This document shows positions 26,066 through 37,418 of a stretch of DNA of 64,000 nucleotides, piece by piece. The notes under the pieces were generated by a model. The model had not been told where the DNA came from. It saw nothing but the letters and a program-made list of their open reading frames with translations, and made no database searches. Made by a program: the position numbers and the translations under genes. Location of the stretch: positions 6,138,001 through 6,202,000 of the forward strand of contig NZ_CP083590.1 of NCBI RefSeq assembly GCF_020099395.1, read 5' to 3'. The DNA is from Streptomyces mobaraensis. Lineage in GTDB: Bacteria; Actinomycetota; Actinomycetes; Streptomycetales; Streptomycetaceae. How positions within the stretch are numbered: position 1 is the stretch's first letter; every line of letters starts with the position of its first letter.

Positions 26066-26626
26066 TCACCTTCCGGTGCGCCACTGGTGGTCGGGCATGA
26101 AGCGCACGTCGTACTCCTGCGGCACCGTGGCGAACTTCTCCCGGCCCGGCACGACGGGCGCCTGGGGCAGGGTGAGGTCGTCGGTGGGGGCGCCGAAGTT
26201 CTCGAAGAACCGCTCGAACGTCCCGCCCGGCCCGGCCGCGACGCCGACGACGCGACTGTGGTGACGCTCGATGCGGTAGGCGTGCGGGCAGTTCTTGGGG
26301 ACGAAGCCGAAGTCGCCCGGCGTCAGCAGCTTCTCGTACTGGTTGCCCTTGAGGTCCTCGACGAACAGCCGCACGGCTCCGTCGGTGATGTAGAAGACCT
26401 CATGGGTGTCGGGGTGGGTGTGGGCCGGGATGATGTCGCCCTTGGGGCCCTCGACGGTGAAAAAGTTGAACGTGTTCTCCGTCTGCTCACCGCCCGCGTA
26501 GATGGTGACCAGGTCACCGAAGAGGTGGGCGCGGTCGCCCATGCCCTTCTCGATGAAGTAGGGGACACCCGGCTCAGCGGGAATGTGTGAGCGGGTGCGG
26601 TAGCGAGTCGCGAACTCGGCGGTCAT
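26066..26626 (-). CDS. Quercetin 2,3-dioxygenase-like monocupin
   Basis: A 186-residue single cupin. The metal ligands are His69, His71 and Glu76 in AHTHPDTHEVFY and His115 in CPHAYRIE. This is the arrangement described for the Ni-dependent QueD of Streptomyces, and the N-terminus (ATRYRTRSHIPAEPG, then YFIEKGMGDRAHLFGD) matches that type. It would cleave flavonols, releasing CO. AAGGAG lies 9 bases upstream of ATG 26626. A perfect palindrome sits 26-42 bases upstream, and a broken zinc-ribbon gene precedes it in the same direction. Confidence 0.82.
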   Translation of the reverse strand: MTAEFATRYRTRSHIPAEPGVPYFIEKGMGDRAHLFGDLVTIYAGGEQTENTFNFFTVEGPKGDIIPAHTHPDTHEVFYITDGAVRLFVEDLKGNQYEKLLTPGDFGFVPKNCPHAYRIERHHSRVVGVAAGPGGTFERFFENFGAPTDDLTLPQAPVVPGREKFATVPQEYDVRFMPDHQWRTGR

Positions 26627-26639
26627 GGCTGTGTCTCCT

Positions 26640-26867
26640 TCACGAGCTTGATGTCAGGCTACCTGACACAAGGGGTGGGCAGTCTCCGGTTGCGTGAGAT
26701 GTGTCGGGACAGGCGCCACCCGTCGTGCGGCGTACCGGTTCGCTGGTGCGCCGGCAGTACAGGCACTGCTCGCACTGCGAGACGCCTCACGCCCCGGGGA
26801 CGGGAGGGGCGGACACCTGCGCGATCATGGGGTGGGCGCAGCGGGGACACATAGTCTGCTCAGGCAT
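26640..26867 (-). pseudogene. Zinc-ribbon protein gene interrupted by an in-frame TGA
   Basis: From ATG 26867 the frame reads MPEQTMCPRCAHPMIAQVSA, then VPGA, a TGA at 26787-26789, and in the same frame GVSQCEQCLYCRRTSEPVRR, ending at TGA 26640. CPRC and CEQCLYC are the two halves of a zinc knuckle, and the stop lies between them. A single C-to-T change (CGA to TGA) would explain it. It ends 13 bases before the dioxygenase start, so the two were an operon. Confidence 0.5.
26652..26668. promoter_or_regulatory. Perfect palindrome upstream of the dioxygenase gene
   Basis: TGTCAGG-CTA-CCTGACA, 7-bp perfect arms, 26 bases before the start codon. The form suits a MarR- or TetR-type dimer. The MarR gene at 27260 is the nearest candidate. 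Confidence 0.6.
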
Positions 26868-26879
26868 ACGGCTTCTTCT

Positions 26880-27000
26880 CGCGTGCGCCCCGGACGCACC
26901 CACAGCCGGCAGCCGGGAGTGAGGTCGAAGGTGCTGAAGTCGACGGAACAGCGCAGGGCCCCGGTGGCGACGGTCGGCAGTTCGCGGACCCGGACAGCCG
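26880..27000 (-). pseudogene. AraC-type regulator fragment, N-terminal cupin part
   Basis: The minus-strand frame includes LRCSVDFSTFDLTPGCRLWV then RPGRT. This matches the ligand-binding cupin of AraC regulators (…VDF..Y.L.PG.LLWIRPGQ). No start or HTH follows. The matching C-terminal half lies 40 bases to the right on the opposite strand. Confidence 0.4.
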
Positions 27001-27039
27001 CCGGCCGCGGAGCCAAACGCTTCAACGACGACCGTGTCC

Positions 27040-27263
27040 CGCTGGAGGCCGAACGCCTCCCGGCCCACACGCACCTGTCCCCCGCCGTCATCAGCGAACG
27101 CGTCGGCTTCCACCGCGCCACCGCCTTCAGCGTTTTCTTCCGCCGCCGCACCGGCACCCAGCCCACCGCCTTCCGGGCCTGGGCCGCCGGCACCACCCTC
27201 GCCACCCGGCACCTCGGCGGCTCTCAGCCCGCAGCCGGCGACTCCCCCAAGGATTCCTCATGA
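27040..27263 (+). pseudogene. AraC-type regulator fragment, C-terminal HTH part
   Basis: The frame reads LEAERLPAHTHLSPAVISER, VGFHRATAFSVFFRRRTGTQ and PTAFRAW, the second helix-turn-helix of AraC proteins (VGF…F..FFRR..G..P..FR). It has no N-terminal domain of its own on this strand. Its stop overlaps the ATG of the following MarR gene (ATGA), suggesting they were once cotranslated. Confidence 0.5.
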
Positions 27264-27739
27264 GCTCCGACCGCAACCTCCCCCAGCTCCTCGCCGACGC
27301 AAGGAACTGGTTCGACACCGCGCTCGCCGACGCCATGGCGGACGCCGGAGAGCGGCCCATCACCCTCGGCCAGCAAAACGTCTTCTCTCACCTGCCACCC
27401 GACGGCGCCACCGTCTCCGACTTGGCCCGCTGGATGAACGTCGCACGCCAAAGCGCCCACCAGGCCGTCCACGCCCTCATCGGCATGGGCCTGCTCGAAC
27501 AAACCCCCGACCCCGCGTCCGCCCGCCGCCGCATCATCGTCATGACCGCCGAAGGCCGGCGCGTGCACCACCTCGCCCGCACCCTGATCGCCCGGCTCGA
27601 GGACGAACTCGGCAGACGCCTCGGCCCGCCCTCACTCACCACCCTGCGCCAGACCCTCGAACGCCCTTGGGGCCCGGCCGCCCTCGGAGCCGGCGCGGCG
27701 ATGCCTGAGGCAGGGGACGGGACCCCGGCCCAGTCTTGA
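27260..27739 (+). CDS. MarR-family transcriptional regulator
   Basis: A 159-residue protein (MSSDRNLPQLLADARNWFDT…). The wHTH is GATVSDLARWMNVARQSAHQ, ALIGMGLLEQTPDP and the wing SARRRIIVMTAEGRR. The start overlaps the stop of an AraC remnant. It is the most plausible binder of the palindrome at 26652. Confidence 0.8.
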   Translation: MSSDRNLPQLLADARNWFDTALADAMADAGERPITLGQQNVFSHLPPDGATVSDLARWMNVARQSAHQAVHALIGMGLLEQTPDPASARRRIIVMTAEGRRVHHLARTLIARLEDELGRRLGPPSLTTLRQTLERPWGPAALGAGAAMPEAGDGTPAQS

Positions 27740-27849
27740 CACGGCCCCGACCCCTCACACCGGGTCCGCCGCCGGGTTGCCCGCGCCCTTCTGCTTCGTC
27801 GGCCGTCCGACAACTCCAACGCGACACCCGTTGCGCGCGCCCAGTCACC

Positions 27850-28065
27850 TCAAGCGGCCCTGATCTCAAGCAGCGCCCGCTCCAGGTCCGTGAGTTCGTG
27901 CCCGGCGTCCTGCCGCGCCGCGGCGTGCGGTCCGGCGCCGACGAGGGTGTTGCCCGCGCGGCTGAGGCGCATCCGACGCCCGGCACGGGTATCGGCACGC
28001 TCACCCGGCATCCGCGCGCGCAGCCGGGACAGCCGTTCTTCGGCGGTGATGGCCGGCTCGGTCAA
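27850..28065 (-). CDS. Small hypothetical protein (TTG start)
   Basis: A 71-residue frame from TTG 28065 with GAGAGGG close upstream. The sequence (LTEPAITAEERLSRLRARMP … HELTDLERALLEIRAA) is charged and helical, with coding-like third-position bias. It ends 110 bases from the convergent MarR stop. No family recognised. Confidence 0.4.
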   Translation of the reverse strand: MTEPAITAEERLSRLRARMPGERADTRAGRRMRLSRAGNTLVGAGPHAAARQDAGHELTDLERALLEIRAA

Positions 28066-28363
28066 CGCGGACCCTCTCGGTGGGCGCCGCACCCGCGAGT
28101 GCACACGCGTTGTGAACGTATCGGCCGGTAGCCGCCCCGCGCCTGCCTCTCGCCGAGGATGGCCGAATCCACGCCCGAAAGCCGTCCACCCAACCCCAAC
28201 GGCGCCACGACAGGAGTGGAGCTCGACCGCCCGTCGGGCCACGGACGGACCCCACGCGGCAGTCCGAAGCCCACCGGCTCCAGGCGCGCATCGGCCAGGC
28301 TCTCCGCCGAGAGATCGTCGGTCGGGGATGAGGCCGCCTTCTCCCCGCCTCGCCCCGCCCCGG
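28066..28363. other. Intergenic, no gene recognised
   Basis: 298 bases between two minus-strand genes. Open frames here lack ribosome sites and family motifs. Confidence 0.4.
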
Positions 28364-28984
28364 TCAGCCGGTCTCGGCCGCGATGCGGAGGCCGAAGCCG
28401 AGCAGGACGACGCCCGTCACGCGGTCCAACGCGCGCCGCACCCGGGGCCGTTCGAAGACCGACCGGGCGCGGGAGACGACATACACGTAGGTGCCCAGCC
28501 AGGACAGGGTCAGCACCGCGTGCAGCAGGACCAGCAGGCTCATGCCGGCCGTCGGGGAGAGGCCGTCCGGGGCCAGGGTGGGCAGGACGCCGGTGTAGAA
28601 GACGGCGATCTTCGGGTTGAGCAGGTTCGATATCAGGCCGCTGACGAACGCGCCCCGGGACTTCCTCGGTGCCGCCTCCGCCGTGGGGGCGGGCGCTCCG
28701 CGCCGGCTCTGCCAGAGCGCCTGGAAGCCGAGGAAGGCCAGGTAGCCGGCGCCGAGCAGCTTGACGGCGAGGTACGCCTCCGCCGACGCGGCGAGCACCG
28801 CCGCCAGCCCCACCACCGTGAACACGCCCCAGGCGAGCAGGCCGACGGTTATGCCGGCGGCGGTGCGCAGGCCCTCCGCCCGGCCGGCGGCGACGGCCCG
28901 TTTGGTGACGACGGCCATATCGGGTCCCGGCACCACGGTCAGCAGGGCCAGCACCCCGGCGGCCGTCGCCGTCTGCGTCCACAT
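28364..28984 (-). CDS. LysE/RhtB-family amino-acid exporter
   Basis: A 206-residue, six-TM protein. TVVPGPDMAVVTKRAVAAGR after TM1 is the LysE/RhtB hallmark, followed by GITVGLLAWGVFTVVGLAAV and FVSGLISNLLNPKIAVFYTG. Family members export basic amino acids or homoserine/threonine. No LysG-type regulator is adjacent. Confidence 0.87.
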   Translation of the reverse strand: MWTQTATAAGVLALLTVVPGPDMAVVTKRAVAAGRAEGLRTAAGITVGLLAWGVFTVVGLAAVLAASAEAYLAVKLLGAGYLAFLGFQALWQSRRGAPAPTAEAAPRKSRGAFVSGLISNLLNPKIAVFYTGVLPTLAPDGLSPTAGMSLLVLLHAVLTLSWLGTYVYVVSRARSVFERPRVRRALDRVTGVVLLGFGLRIAAETG

Positions 28985-29136
28985 CGTCCGTTCCCCCGTC
29001 GTGTCTCGTCGGCTGTGCGCCCGCCTGTCCGTCCGCCCGTCCGTCGGTCCGTCGTGTCGCGGTTCCCCGTGCGGTGGGACGGCGGCTTCCCGGCGATCCT
29101 ACGCAGTGCCTCCGACAGCCCCGCCGGGAGCGGCCG

Positions 29137-29661
29137 TCACGCCGGTACGGGGGCCGGGCCGGCCGTCCGGCGCCGGTAGTAGTGCACGGTGACCGCGGCC
29201 AGCAGCGGGCCCCAGAGGAGGAGCGGCGCGTAGACGACGTTGAGCAGCCACCAGCCCCAGACCGTGGCCTCCAGGTCCGCGTTGGCCGCCGTCACCACGA
29301 ACAGTACGCCGTAGACCGTCGTGCCCAGCGCGCCGAACCCCGCCAGGGCGGTGGCCAGGACGACCGGGACGGGCCGGCCGCGCAGCACTGGGACCCAGCG
29401 CGGCCAGACCTCGCCCCACTCCCGCACCAGCCCCAGCGCGAGCAGCGCGAGAGCCTCGGAGACCAGGCTCAGCGCGACGAGGTAGAGCGACCCCCAGCCG
29501 GGCGCGTGCATCTGCTCGTACTCCGACCGCGCCAGCCCGACGGGTATGCCCGCCGCGATGGCGAGGCGCCACAGCCCGGAGGGGGCGTTGGTCCAGGCGA
29601 CGGCCGTCGCGGCGTGGCGGGCCCAACGGGGGACGTTCGGAAGGGACTTCGTCTTCGGCAT
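29137..29661 (-). CDS. Conserved membrane protein of unknown function
   Basis: A 174-residue protein starting MPKTKSLPNVPRWARHAATA, with four to five hydrophobic segments (about 30-45, 56-78, 98-122, 133-160) and WGWWLLNVVYAPLLLWGPLL near the end. It resembles the unassigned DUF3995-type membrane proteins of actinobacteria. No partner gene is apparent. Confidence 0.65.
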   Translation of the reverse strand: MPKTKSLPNVPRWARHAATAVAWTNAPSGLWRLAIAAGIPVGLARSEYEQMHAPGWGSLYLVALSLVSEALALLALGLVREWGEVWPRWVPVLRGRPVPVVLATALAGFGALGTTVYGVLFVVTAANADLEATVWGWWLLNVVYAPLLLWGPLLAAVTVHYYRRRTAGPAPVPA

Positions 29662-29842
29662 GTGTTCATGCTGCTCGCGTGGGGTGGTGCCGCGCGTCGC
29701 CCTGCGGTCGCGAGTGGATCATCCTCTGGGCGTATCCAACGGGCTTGCGGCGTGCGATAACCGCGGATTTCTGCCCTCCGGTCGCCTTGGGGGAGGGCTT
29801 GCCTCCGCGGTGGTCGCCGCGCGGGGCCGGGTGCGGCTCCGG

Positions 29843-30652
29843 TCACAGCCCCAGTTCCGGAGCGACCGTGCTCACTTTGGTGAAGACGGACACCGGGTAC
29901 GTCGCGTCGCAGTACTTGTTGCCCGTCGAGACGATCCCGATGAGCACGCCGTCCGCCACCAGCGGCCCGCCCGAGTCGCCCGAGCAGATGCTGTCCGACC
30001 GGCCCTTCGCCGAGGCGCCGCAGACCTTGAGGGTGGTGTCCGTGGTGTCGGAGAACGGCTCGCAGGCCGCGAGCGGGGAGAGGGTCAGCGTGGCCTTCCG
30101 CAGCTTCCGGCCCTGGGTGTCCCCGCTGGTGTGCCCCCAGCCGTAGACGGTGGCGGTGCGCCCGTTCGCGTACAGCGCGGCGTCCTTGTCCTTCGCGACG
30201 CGCAGGGGCTTGTAGGGGAGCGGGCGGTCCAGGGTGAGCACGGCCGCGTCGTGGACGAGGTCGTGGGTGTACTTCGGGTCCAGTGTGGCGCGGGTGACGC
30301 GCCGCTCCTGCCCGGCCGTCGAGAGGCGGTCGGTGCGGCCGCCGACGACGGTCAGCGCGGTGGGGCGAGGGGCGTTGGACACGCAGTGGGCGGCCGTCAG
30401 GACCTTGTCCGGTGCGACCAGCGTGCCGCCGCACCAGGTGCTGTCCGGGCCCTCGGCGGCGTCCGGGTTCTTGATCAGTACGGCGAACGGCGCCTCGCCG
30501 ACCGTGGCCGGCGCCCCGCCGCGCACGGCGGCGGCCGGCGGGGCCGCGACGCCGGCGGCGGCGACGAGGGCGGCACCACCCAGGAGGGTGGCGGCGAGCC
30601 GACGGCGCGCGGGCGTAGACGTGTTTGCGGGCATGGACGTGTCTGCGGACAT
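29843..30652 (-). CDS. Secreted trypsin-like serine protease (S1 family)
   Basis: A 269-residue protein from ATG 30652 with GGGGGA just upstream. The signal sequence is RRRLAATLLGGAALVAAAGV, ending APPAAAVRGG. Catalytic triad: His in LTAAHCV, Asp in HDAAVLTLD and Ser in CSGDSGGPLV. IVSTGNKYCDATYPVSVFTK is typical for the C-terminal barrel. Short for the family but complete. It probably digests extracellular protein. Confidence 0.9.
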   Translation of the reverse strand: MSADTSMPANTSTPARRRLAATLLGGAALVAAAGVAAPPAAAVRGGAPATVGEAPFAVLIKNPDAAEGPDSTWCGGTLVAPDKVLTAAHCVSNAPRPTALTVVGGRTDRLSTAGQERRVTRATLDPKYTHDLVHDAAVLTLDRPLPYKPLRVAKDKDAALYANGRTATVYGWGHTSGDTQGRKLRKATLTLSPLAACEPFSDTTDTTLKVCGASAKGRSDSICSGDSGGPLVADGVLIGIVSTGNKYCDATYPVSVFTKVSTVAPELGL

Positions 30653-30882
30653 GGGATCCCCCGTGGTCTGGCTGTGCGGTGGTGAGGTGGTGACGGCGAT
30701 CACCCTGCCGCCGCGTCCCGCCCGTCCGCCATACCCACCGCCCGATCCGGGATGCCGGAATGCTTCCTACCGCTCTGACCTGCGCAAACGTCCATACCGG
30801 GAATGGCCGCCGGGAACGGTGGACATCACCGCGGGACCCCGACCCCGCCCCACGGCCACCCCGCCGGTCGCATCCCCCGCGC

Positions 30883-30913
30883 TTGACCTTGACGCAACGA
30901 CAACTTCTACGGT
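30883..30913 (+). promoter_or_regulatory. MerR-type promoter (19-bp spacer)
   Basis: TTGACC (30883-30888) and TACGGT (30908-30913) are 19 bases apart, with the partial dyad CTTGACG…CAACTTC between them. The elongated spacer is the signature of MerR-activated promoters. Transcription would start within a few bases of ATG 30922. Confidence 0.5.
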
Positions 30914-30921
30914 CCCGTCCC

Positions 30922-31830
30922 ATGCAGATCATCGTGCACGACACCGCCTCCGCGACCCTCGACCTCCTCCGCCGCCCGCCGGCGGAGCGCCCCGACGCCC
31001 TGCGGGACATCTACGCGCCTCTCGAAGGCCCGATGTCCGTCACCGGGCACTTCGACCCCGTCCAGACCCACCGCATGGGCAGCGGTTTCCCACTCGGCGG
31101 CGGAGATCAAGGCCACGACGGCGACGACCCCCGGCTCCCCGCCGCCCTGCACCGGATGCGGGACGCGAGGGTGTGGGAGCGGGTCGCGGAGTCGCTCACC
31201 GCCGCGTGGGAGCGGATCGACGCGGCGGTGCCCGGCGTCGCGCACGCCGACACCGTCCACGTCGTCATCGTCCTCGGCAACCCGGACGACGAGCACCTCA
31301 CCGTCCGCAGCTCCGGCTACTTCGGCCTCGGCGGCTTCCCGGGCGCCATCCAGCTCGTCATGTGGCCCACGGAGACCAGCCTCCGGAACATCGGCCACGC
31401 CGCCGCCCACGAGCTGCACCACAACGTGCGCTACGCCAACGTGACCTGGGATCCGGTGGCCGTGACGGTCGGCGAACACGTCGTCGCGGAAGGGCTCGCC
31501 GAGGCGTTCGCCCGGGAGCTGGCCGGCGAGCAGGGGCTGGGCCCCTGGACCAGGGCGCTGACCGGCGACCGCCTGGACCGCGCCTACGAGCGGATCACCG
31601 CCGACATCGACGTGGCCGGCATGGGCAACGCGCTCGCCTACGTCCTCGGCGACGCCACCGCCCGCCTGGTGGGCCAGGAGCCCGTCGGGCTCCCGGACTT
31701 CGCGGGCTACGGCGTCGGCCTGCGCATCGTCGAGGCGCACATGGCCGCCACCGGCCTGACCGCCGCCGAAAGCGTGGCGCTGCCGGCCCGCGAGATCCTG
31801 CGCAACGCGGGGGTGGCGACGGAGGCGTGA
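30922..31830 (+). CDS. DUF2268 putative zinc metalloprotease
   Basis: A 302-residue protein starting MQIIVHDTASATLDLLRRPP. The zinc motif HELHH begins at His163, preceded by HAAA. The downstream VAEGLAEAFARELAGEQGLG supplies a likely third ligand Glu. FVIVLGN-like and YFGLGGFPGAIQLVMWPTE segments match the family, whose substrates are unknown. The MerR-like promoter suggests drug or stress induction; no merR gene is in the window. Confidence 0.8.
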   Translation: MQIIVHDTASATLDLLRRPPAERPDALRDIYAPLEGPMSVTGHFDPVQTHRMGSGFPLGGGDQGHDGDDPRLPAALHRMRDARVWERVAESLTAAWERIDAAVPGVAHADTVHVVIVLGNPDDEHLTVRSSGYFGLGGFPGAIQLVMWPTETSLRNIGHAAAHELHHNVRYANVTWDPVAVTVGEHVVAEGLAEAFARELAGEQGLGPWTRALTGDRLDRAYERITADIDVAGMGNALAYVLGDATARLVGQEPVGLPDFAGYGVGLRIVEAHMAATGLTAAESVALPAREILRNAGVATEA

Positions 31831-31883
31831 CCTCCCGCGCGGCCGTCCGCCTGACCGCGGGCCGGGCACGGCGACGGCCGGGC

Positions 31884-32405
31884 TCAGCCCCGCAGCTCCT
31901 TCTCCAGCAGCGTGAACGACTTGGGCGCTCCGCCCGGTTGCGGCTTGCCGGCCTTGTGCCCGACGACGCGGTATCCGGCGTCCAGGTAGTACGCGGTGAG
32001 GCGCGCGTTGCCGGCCAGGCAGTCCAGCCGGACGACGTTCCGGCCGGCCGCGGCCACGCGCCGCTCGGCCGCCCGCAGCAGCTGCCGGCCCGTCCCGGGG
32101 GCGGCGGCCTCCCGGTCCACCATCAGCCGGTGGACGTACCCGGCCACGGGCGCCCGCGGCCCCCACGCGTCCTCGTCCTCCCACCACAGCTCCCAGGCGC
32201 CGACCACCCGCCCGCCGGCCTCCGCGAACCAGGCTTCGCCGCATTCGACGGCCCGCCGGAAGTGGTCCGTTCCCAGCTCGCCGGGCCGCCACTGCCCGTC
32301 GACGCCCCGGGCGAGCATCCAGCGGGCGGCCTCGTCCCGCAGGCGGACGAGGGCCGTGAGGTCGGCGTCGCTGTCGGTGGCACGTCGGAAGCGCGTCTCG
32401 TTCAT
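31884..32405 (-). CDS. GNAT-family N-acetyltransferase
   Basis: A 173-residue protein from ATG 32405 (MNETRFRRATDSDADLTALV). VAGYVHRLMVDREAAAPGTG and GRQLLRAAERRVAAAGRNVV give the acetyl-CoA site, and RLDCLAGNARLTAYYLDAGY is the classic C-terminal motif. The substrate is unknown. The 5' end overlaps a short plus-strand ORF. Confidence 0.85.
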   Translation of the reverse strand: MNETRFRRATDSDADLTALVRLRDEAARWMLARGVDGQWRPGELGTDHFRRAVECGEAWFAEAGGRVVGAWELWWEDEDAWGPRAPVAGYVHRLMVDREAAAPGTGRQLLRAAERRVAAAGRNVVRLDCLAGNARLTAYYLDAGYRVVGHKAGKPQPGGAPKSFTLLEKELRG

Positions 32406-32544
32406 GGCGGCGATCTTCGCAGGGGTCATCGCCCAGCTGACATACCAGGACGCGGACAGGAACAAGGACAGCGCCCAGGTCCTGCTCACCCTGGCCCGTG
32501 CCCAGGCCGACCGCCTGCGGCGGGCCGAACGGACCACGGGCTGA
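32404..32544 (+). CDS. Possible 46-residue small ORF overlapping the GNAT start
   Basis: ATG 32404 opens MAAIFAGVIAQLTYQDADRN … ALAR-like helix to TGA 32542, with over 90% G/C at third positions. It lies in the gap between two minus-strand genes. No clear ribosome site, so it is either a small helical protein or chance. Confidence 0.25.
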   Translation: MAAIFAGVIAQLTYQDADRNKDSAQVLLTLARAQADRLRRAERTTG

Positions 32545-32575
32545 CGGCCCCCGCGCCGCCCCCGGAGCGGCCCGC

Positions 32576-32929
32576 TCAAGCCCCGCCCGCCTCCTCCAGC
32601 GCGGCGGCCCGCTCCTTCAGCTCCGTGGCGATGCCGTCCCAGTCCGGGCCGTGCAGCCACAGGCTCTCCGCCGCCTCCCGCAGCAGCACCGGATCGTCCG
32701 GCCGTTGCAGCAGCACCAGCCGGTACGCCAGGTTCCGTATCCACACCGGCAGGTAGCCGTCGACCAGGTACGGGCTCAGCTCGCGCAGCATGGCGAGGAT
32801 CTCGTCCGCGCCGGCGAAGGTCAGCTCCTCGACGAAGTAGTGCTCCGCGTGCCGCGCGGCGCACTCCGGCGTGGGCCGGTGTTCGTCCCCGTAGAGGCAG
32901 CGGGCGTGCTCGGTCAGCGTGGTGTGCAT
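32576..32929 (-). CDS. Hypothetical conserved protein
   Basis: A 117-residue protein from ATG 32929 (MHTTLTEHARCLYGDEHRPT). FVEELTFAGADEILAMLREL and WLHGPDWDGIATELKERAAA are helical and suggest a soluble alpha protein. The family is not recognised. It is divergent from argC across about 93 bases, and its promoter must overlap the argC control region. Confidence 0.6.
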   Translation of the reverse strand: MHTTLTEHARCLYGDEHRPTPECAARHAEHYFVEELTFAGADEILAMLRELSPYLVDGYLPVWIRNLAYRLVLLQRPDDPVLLREAAESLWLHGPDWDGIATELKERAAALEEAGGA

Positions 32930-32967
32930 GACGGGCAGCGTAGGCGGCCGCACGCGACCGCCCCCCA

Positions 32968-35195
<2,228 letters not shown>

Positions 35196-35199
<4 letters not shown>

Positions 35200-36155
35200 G
35201 CACCACGATCACCAGCGGAAGCGGCAGCACCCGCAAACACACCGCCCTCCCGAAGGCCCGCACCCTCGTCGAGGCGCTGCCCTGGCTGACGCGGCACCAC
35301 GGCAAGACGGTCGTCATCAAGTTCGGCGGAAACGCCATGGTGGACGACGAGTTGAAGGCCGCCTTCGCCCAGGACGTCGTCTTCCTCCGGCACGCCGGGC
35401 TCCGCCCTGTCGTCGTGCACGGTGGCGGGCCGCAGATCAGCGCGCAGCTCGACCGGTTCGGGATCGCGTCCGAGTTCAAGGCGGGCCTGCGGGTGACCAC
35501 GCCCGAGGCGATGGACGTCGTCCGGATGGTCCTCGCCGGGCAGGTCCAGCGCGAACTCGTCGGCCTGCTCAACCGGCACGGCCCCCTCGCCGTCGGCCTC
35601 ACCGGCGAGGACGCCCACACCATGACCGCCACCCGGCACTACGCCCGCATCGACGGCGAACGCGTGGACCTCGGCCGCGTCGGCGAGATCACCGCCATCG
35701 ACACCGGCGCCGTCCAGGCCCTGCTCGACAACGGCCGCATCCCGGTCGTCTCCTCGATCGCCCGCAGCGCCGAGGACGGGCACGTCTACAACGTCAACGC
35801 CGACACCGCCGCCGCCGCGCTCGCCGCCGCCCTCGGCGCCGAGACGCTGATGGTCCTCACCGACGTCGAGGGCCTCTACGCGGACTGGCCGCACAGCGAC
35901 GACGTCATCAGCCGCCTCACCGCGAGCGAACTGGAGGCGCTGCTCCCGGAACTGTCGAGCGGCATGGTGCCCAAGATGGAGGGGTGTCTGTACGCCGTCC
36001 GCAACGGGGTCGCCAACGCCCGCGTCATCGACGGCCGGGTGCAGCACTCGATCCTGCTGGAGATCTTCACGGACGAGGGGATCGGCACGATGGTCGTCCC
36101 GGACGTTCCGGAGAACACCGATCACCCGACACAGCCCGGGGGTACCGCATCATGA
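35196..36155 (+). CDS. argB: Acetylglutamate kinase
   Basis: A 319-residue amino-acid kinase. [16 protein letters not shown] is the phosphate loop, [20 protein letters not shown] the substrate loop, and [16 protein letters not shown] the C-terminal Lys region. It phosphorylates N-acetylglutamate. The start overlaps the argJ stop (ATGA) and the stop overlaps argD (ATGA). The N-terminal helix extension is typical of arginine-inhibited hexameric forms. Confidence 0.97.
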
Positions 36156-37411
36156 CCGCCACCAACGCCGACCTGACCCGGCGCTGGCAGAACGCCCTGA
36201 TGGACAACTACGGCACCCCGCGCGTCCCGCTCGTGCGCGGCGAGGGCAGCACGGTCTGGGACGCCGACGGCACGGCGTACCTCGACCTCGTCGGCGGCAT
36301 CGCCGTCAACGCGCTCGGCCACGCCCACCCGGCCGTCGTCCGCGCGGTCTCCGACCAGATCGCCACCCTGGGCCACGTCTCCAACCTCTACGTGGCCGAG
36401 CCCCCCGTGGCGTTGGCGGAACGGCTGCTGGAGCTGGCCGGCCGCGACGGACGCGTCTACTTCTGCAATTCCGGCGCCGAGGCGGTCGAGGCCGCGTTCA
36501 AGATCGCCCGGCGGACCGGGCGGCCGCGCATCGTCGCCGCGCGGGGCGGGTTCCACGGCCGGACGATGGGCGCCCTCGCGCTCACCGGCCAGCCGGCCAA
36601 ACAGGAACCCTTCCTCCCGCTCCCCGGCGACGTCACCCACGTCCCGTACGGCGACACCGAAGCCCTGCGCGCCGCCGTCACGGAACAGACCGCCGCCGTG
36701 TTCCTGGAGCCGGTGCAGGGCGAGAACGGCGTCGTCGTCCCGCCGCCCGGCTACCTCGCCGCCGCCCGCGAGATCACCCAGGCGGCGGGAGCACTGCTGG
36801 TGCTGGACGAGATCCAGACAGGTATCGGCCGCACCGGCCACTGGTTCGAGCACCTCGCCCAGGGCGTCGAACCCGACGTCGTCACCCTCGCCAAGGGCCT
36901 CGGCGGCGGCCTCCCCATCGGCGCCACCCTCGCCTTCGGCGACGCGGCGGGCCTGCTGACCCCCGGTCAGCACGGTTCGACGTTCGGCGGCAACCCCGTC
37001 GCCTGCGCCGCCGCCCTCGCCGTCCTCGACACCCTCGCCGCCGAGGACCTCCCCGCGCGCGCCGGCCGCACCGGGACCCTGCTCCGTGACGGGATCGCCG
37101 CGCTCGGCCACCCTCTCGTCGACCACGTCCGTGGCGCGGGCCTGCTGCTGGGTATTGTCCTTTCCAAGCCCCTCGCACCGGACGTGCAGCGGGCGGCTCA
37201 GGAAGCCGGTCTCCTGGTGAACGCGGTCGCGCCCGACGTGGTGCGGCTGGCTCCTCCGCTGATCATCACGGAAGATGAGGTGGAGACGTTCCTCCGGGTG
37301 CTCCCCGGGGTCCTCGACGCCGTCGCCGCCACCGCCGCTGTCGCCGCCGAGGCAGGGGCGGCCGCCGCAGCCCTGACGGGGGGCTCAGGAGAACCACGAT
37401 CCGGAGACTGA
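36152..37411 (+). CDS. argD: Acetylornithine aminotransferase
   Basis: A 419-residue PLP enzyme. The PLP Lys248 is in [40 protein letters not shown] and [13 protein letters not shown] are hallmark segments. It converts acetylglutamate semialdehyde to acetylornithine. It overlaps argB by 4 bases. The C-terminus has an Ala-rich tail ([20 protein letters not shown]). Confidence 0.96.
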   Translation: MTATNADLTRRWQNALMDNYGTPRVPLVRGEGSTVWDADGTAYLDLVGGIAVNALGHAHPAVVRAVSDQIATLGHVSNLYVAEPPVALAERLLELAGRDGRVYFCNSGAEAVEAAFKIARRTGRPRIVAARGGFHGRTMGALALTGQPAKQEPFLPLPGDVTHVPYGDTEALRAAVTEQTAAVFLEPVQGENGVVVPPPGYLAAAREITQAAGALLVLDEIQTGIGRTGHWFEHLAQGVEPDVVTLAKGLGGGLPIGATLAFGDAAGLLTPGQHGSTFGGNPVACAAALAVLDTLAAEDLPARAGRTGTLLRDGIAALGHPLVDHVRGAGLLLGIVLSKPLAPDVQRAAQEAGLLVNAVAPDVVRLAPPLIITEDEVETFLRVLPGVLDAVAATAAVAAEAGAAAAALTGGSGEPRSGD

Positions 37412-37418
37412 CGAGACG

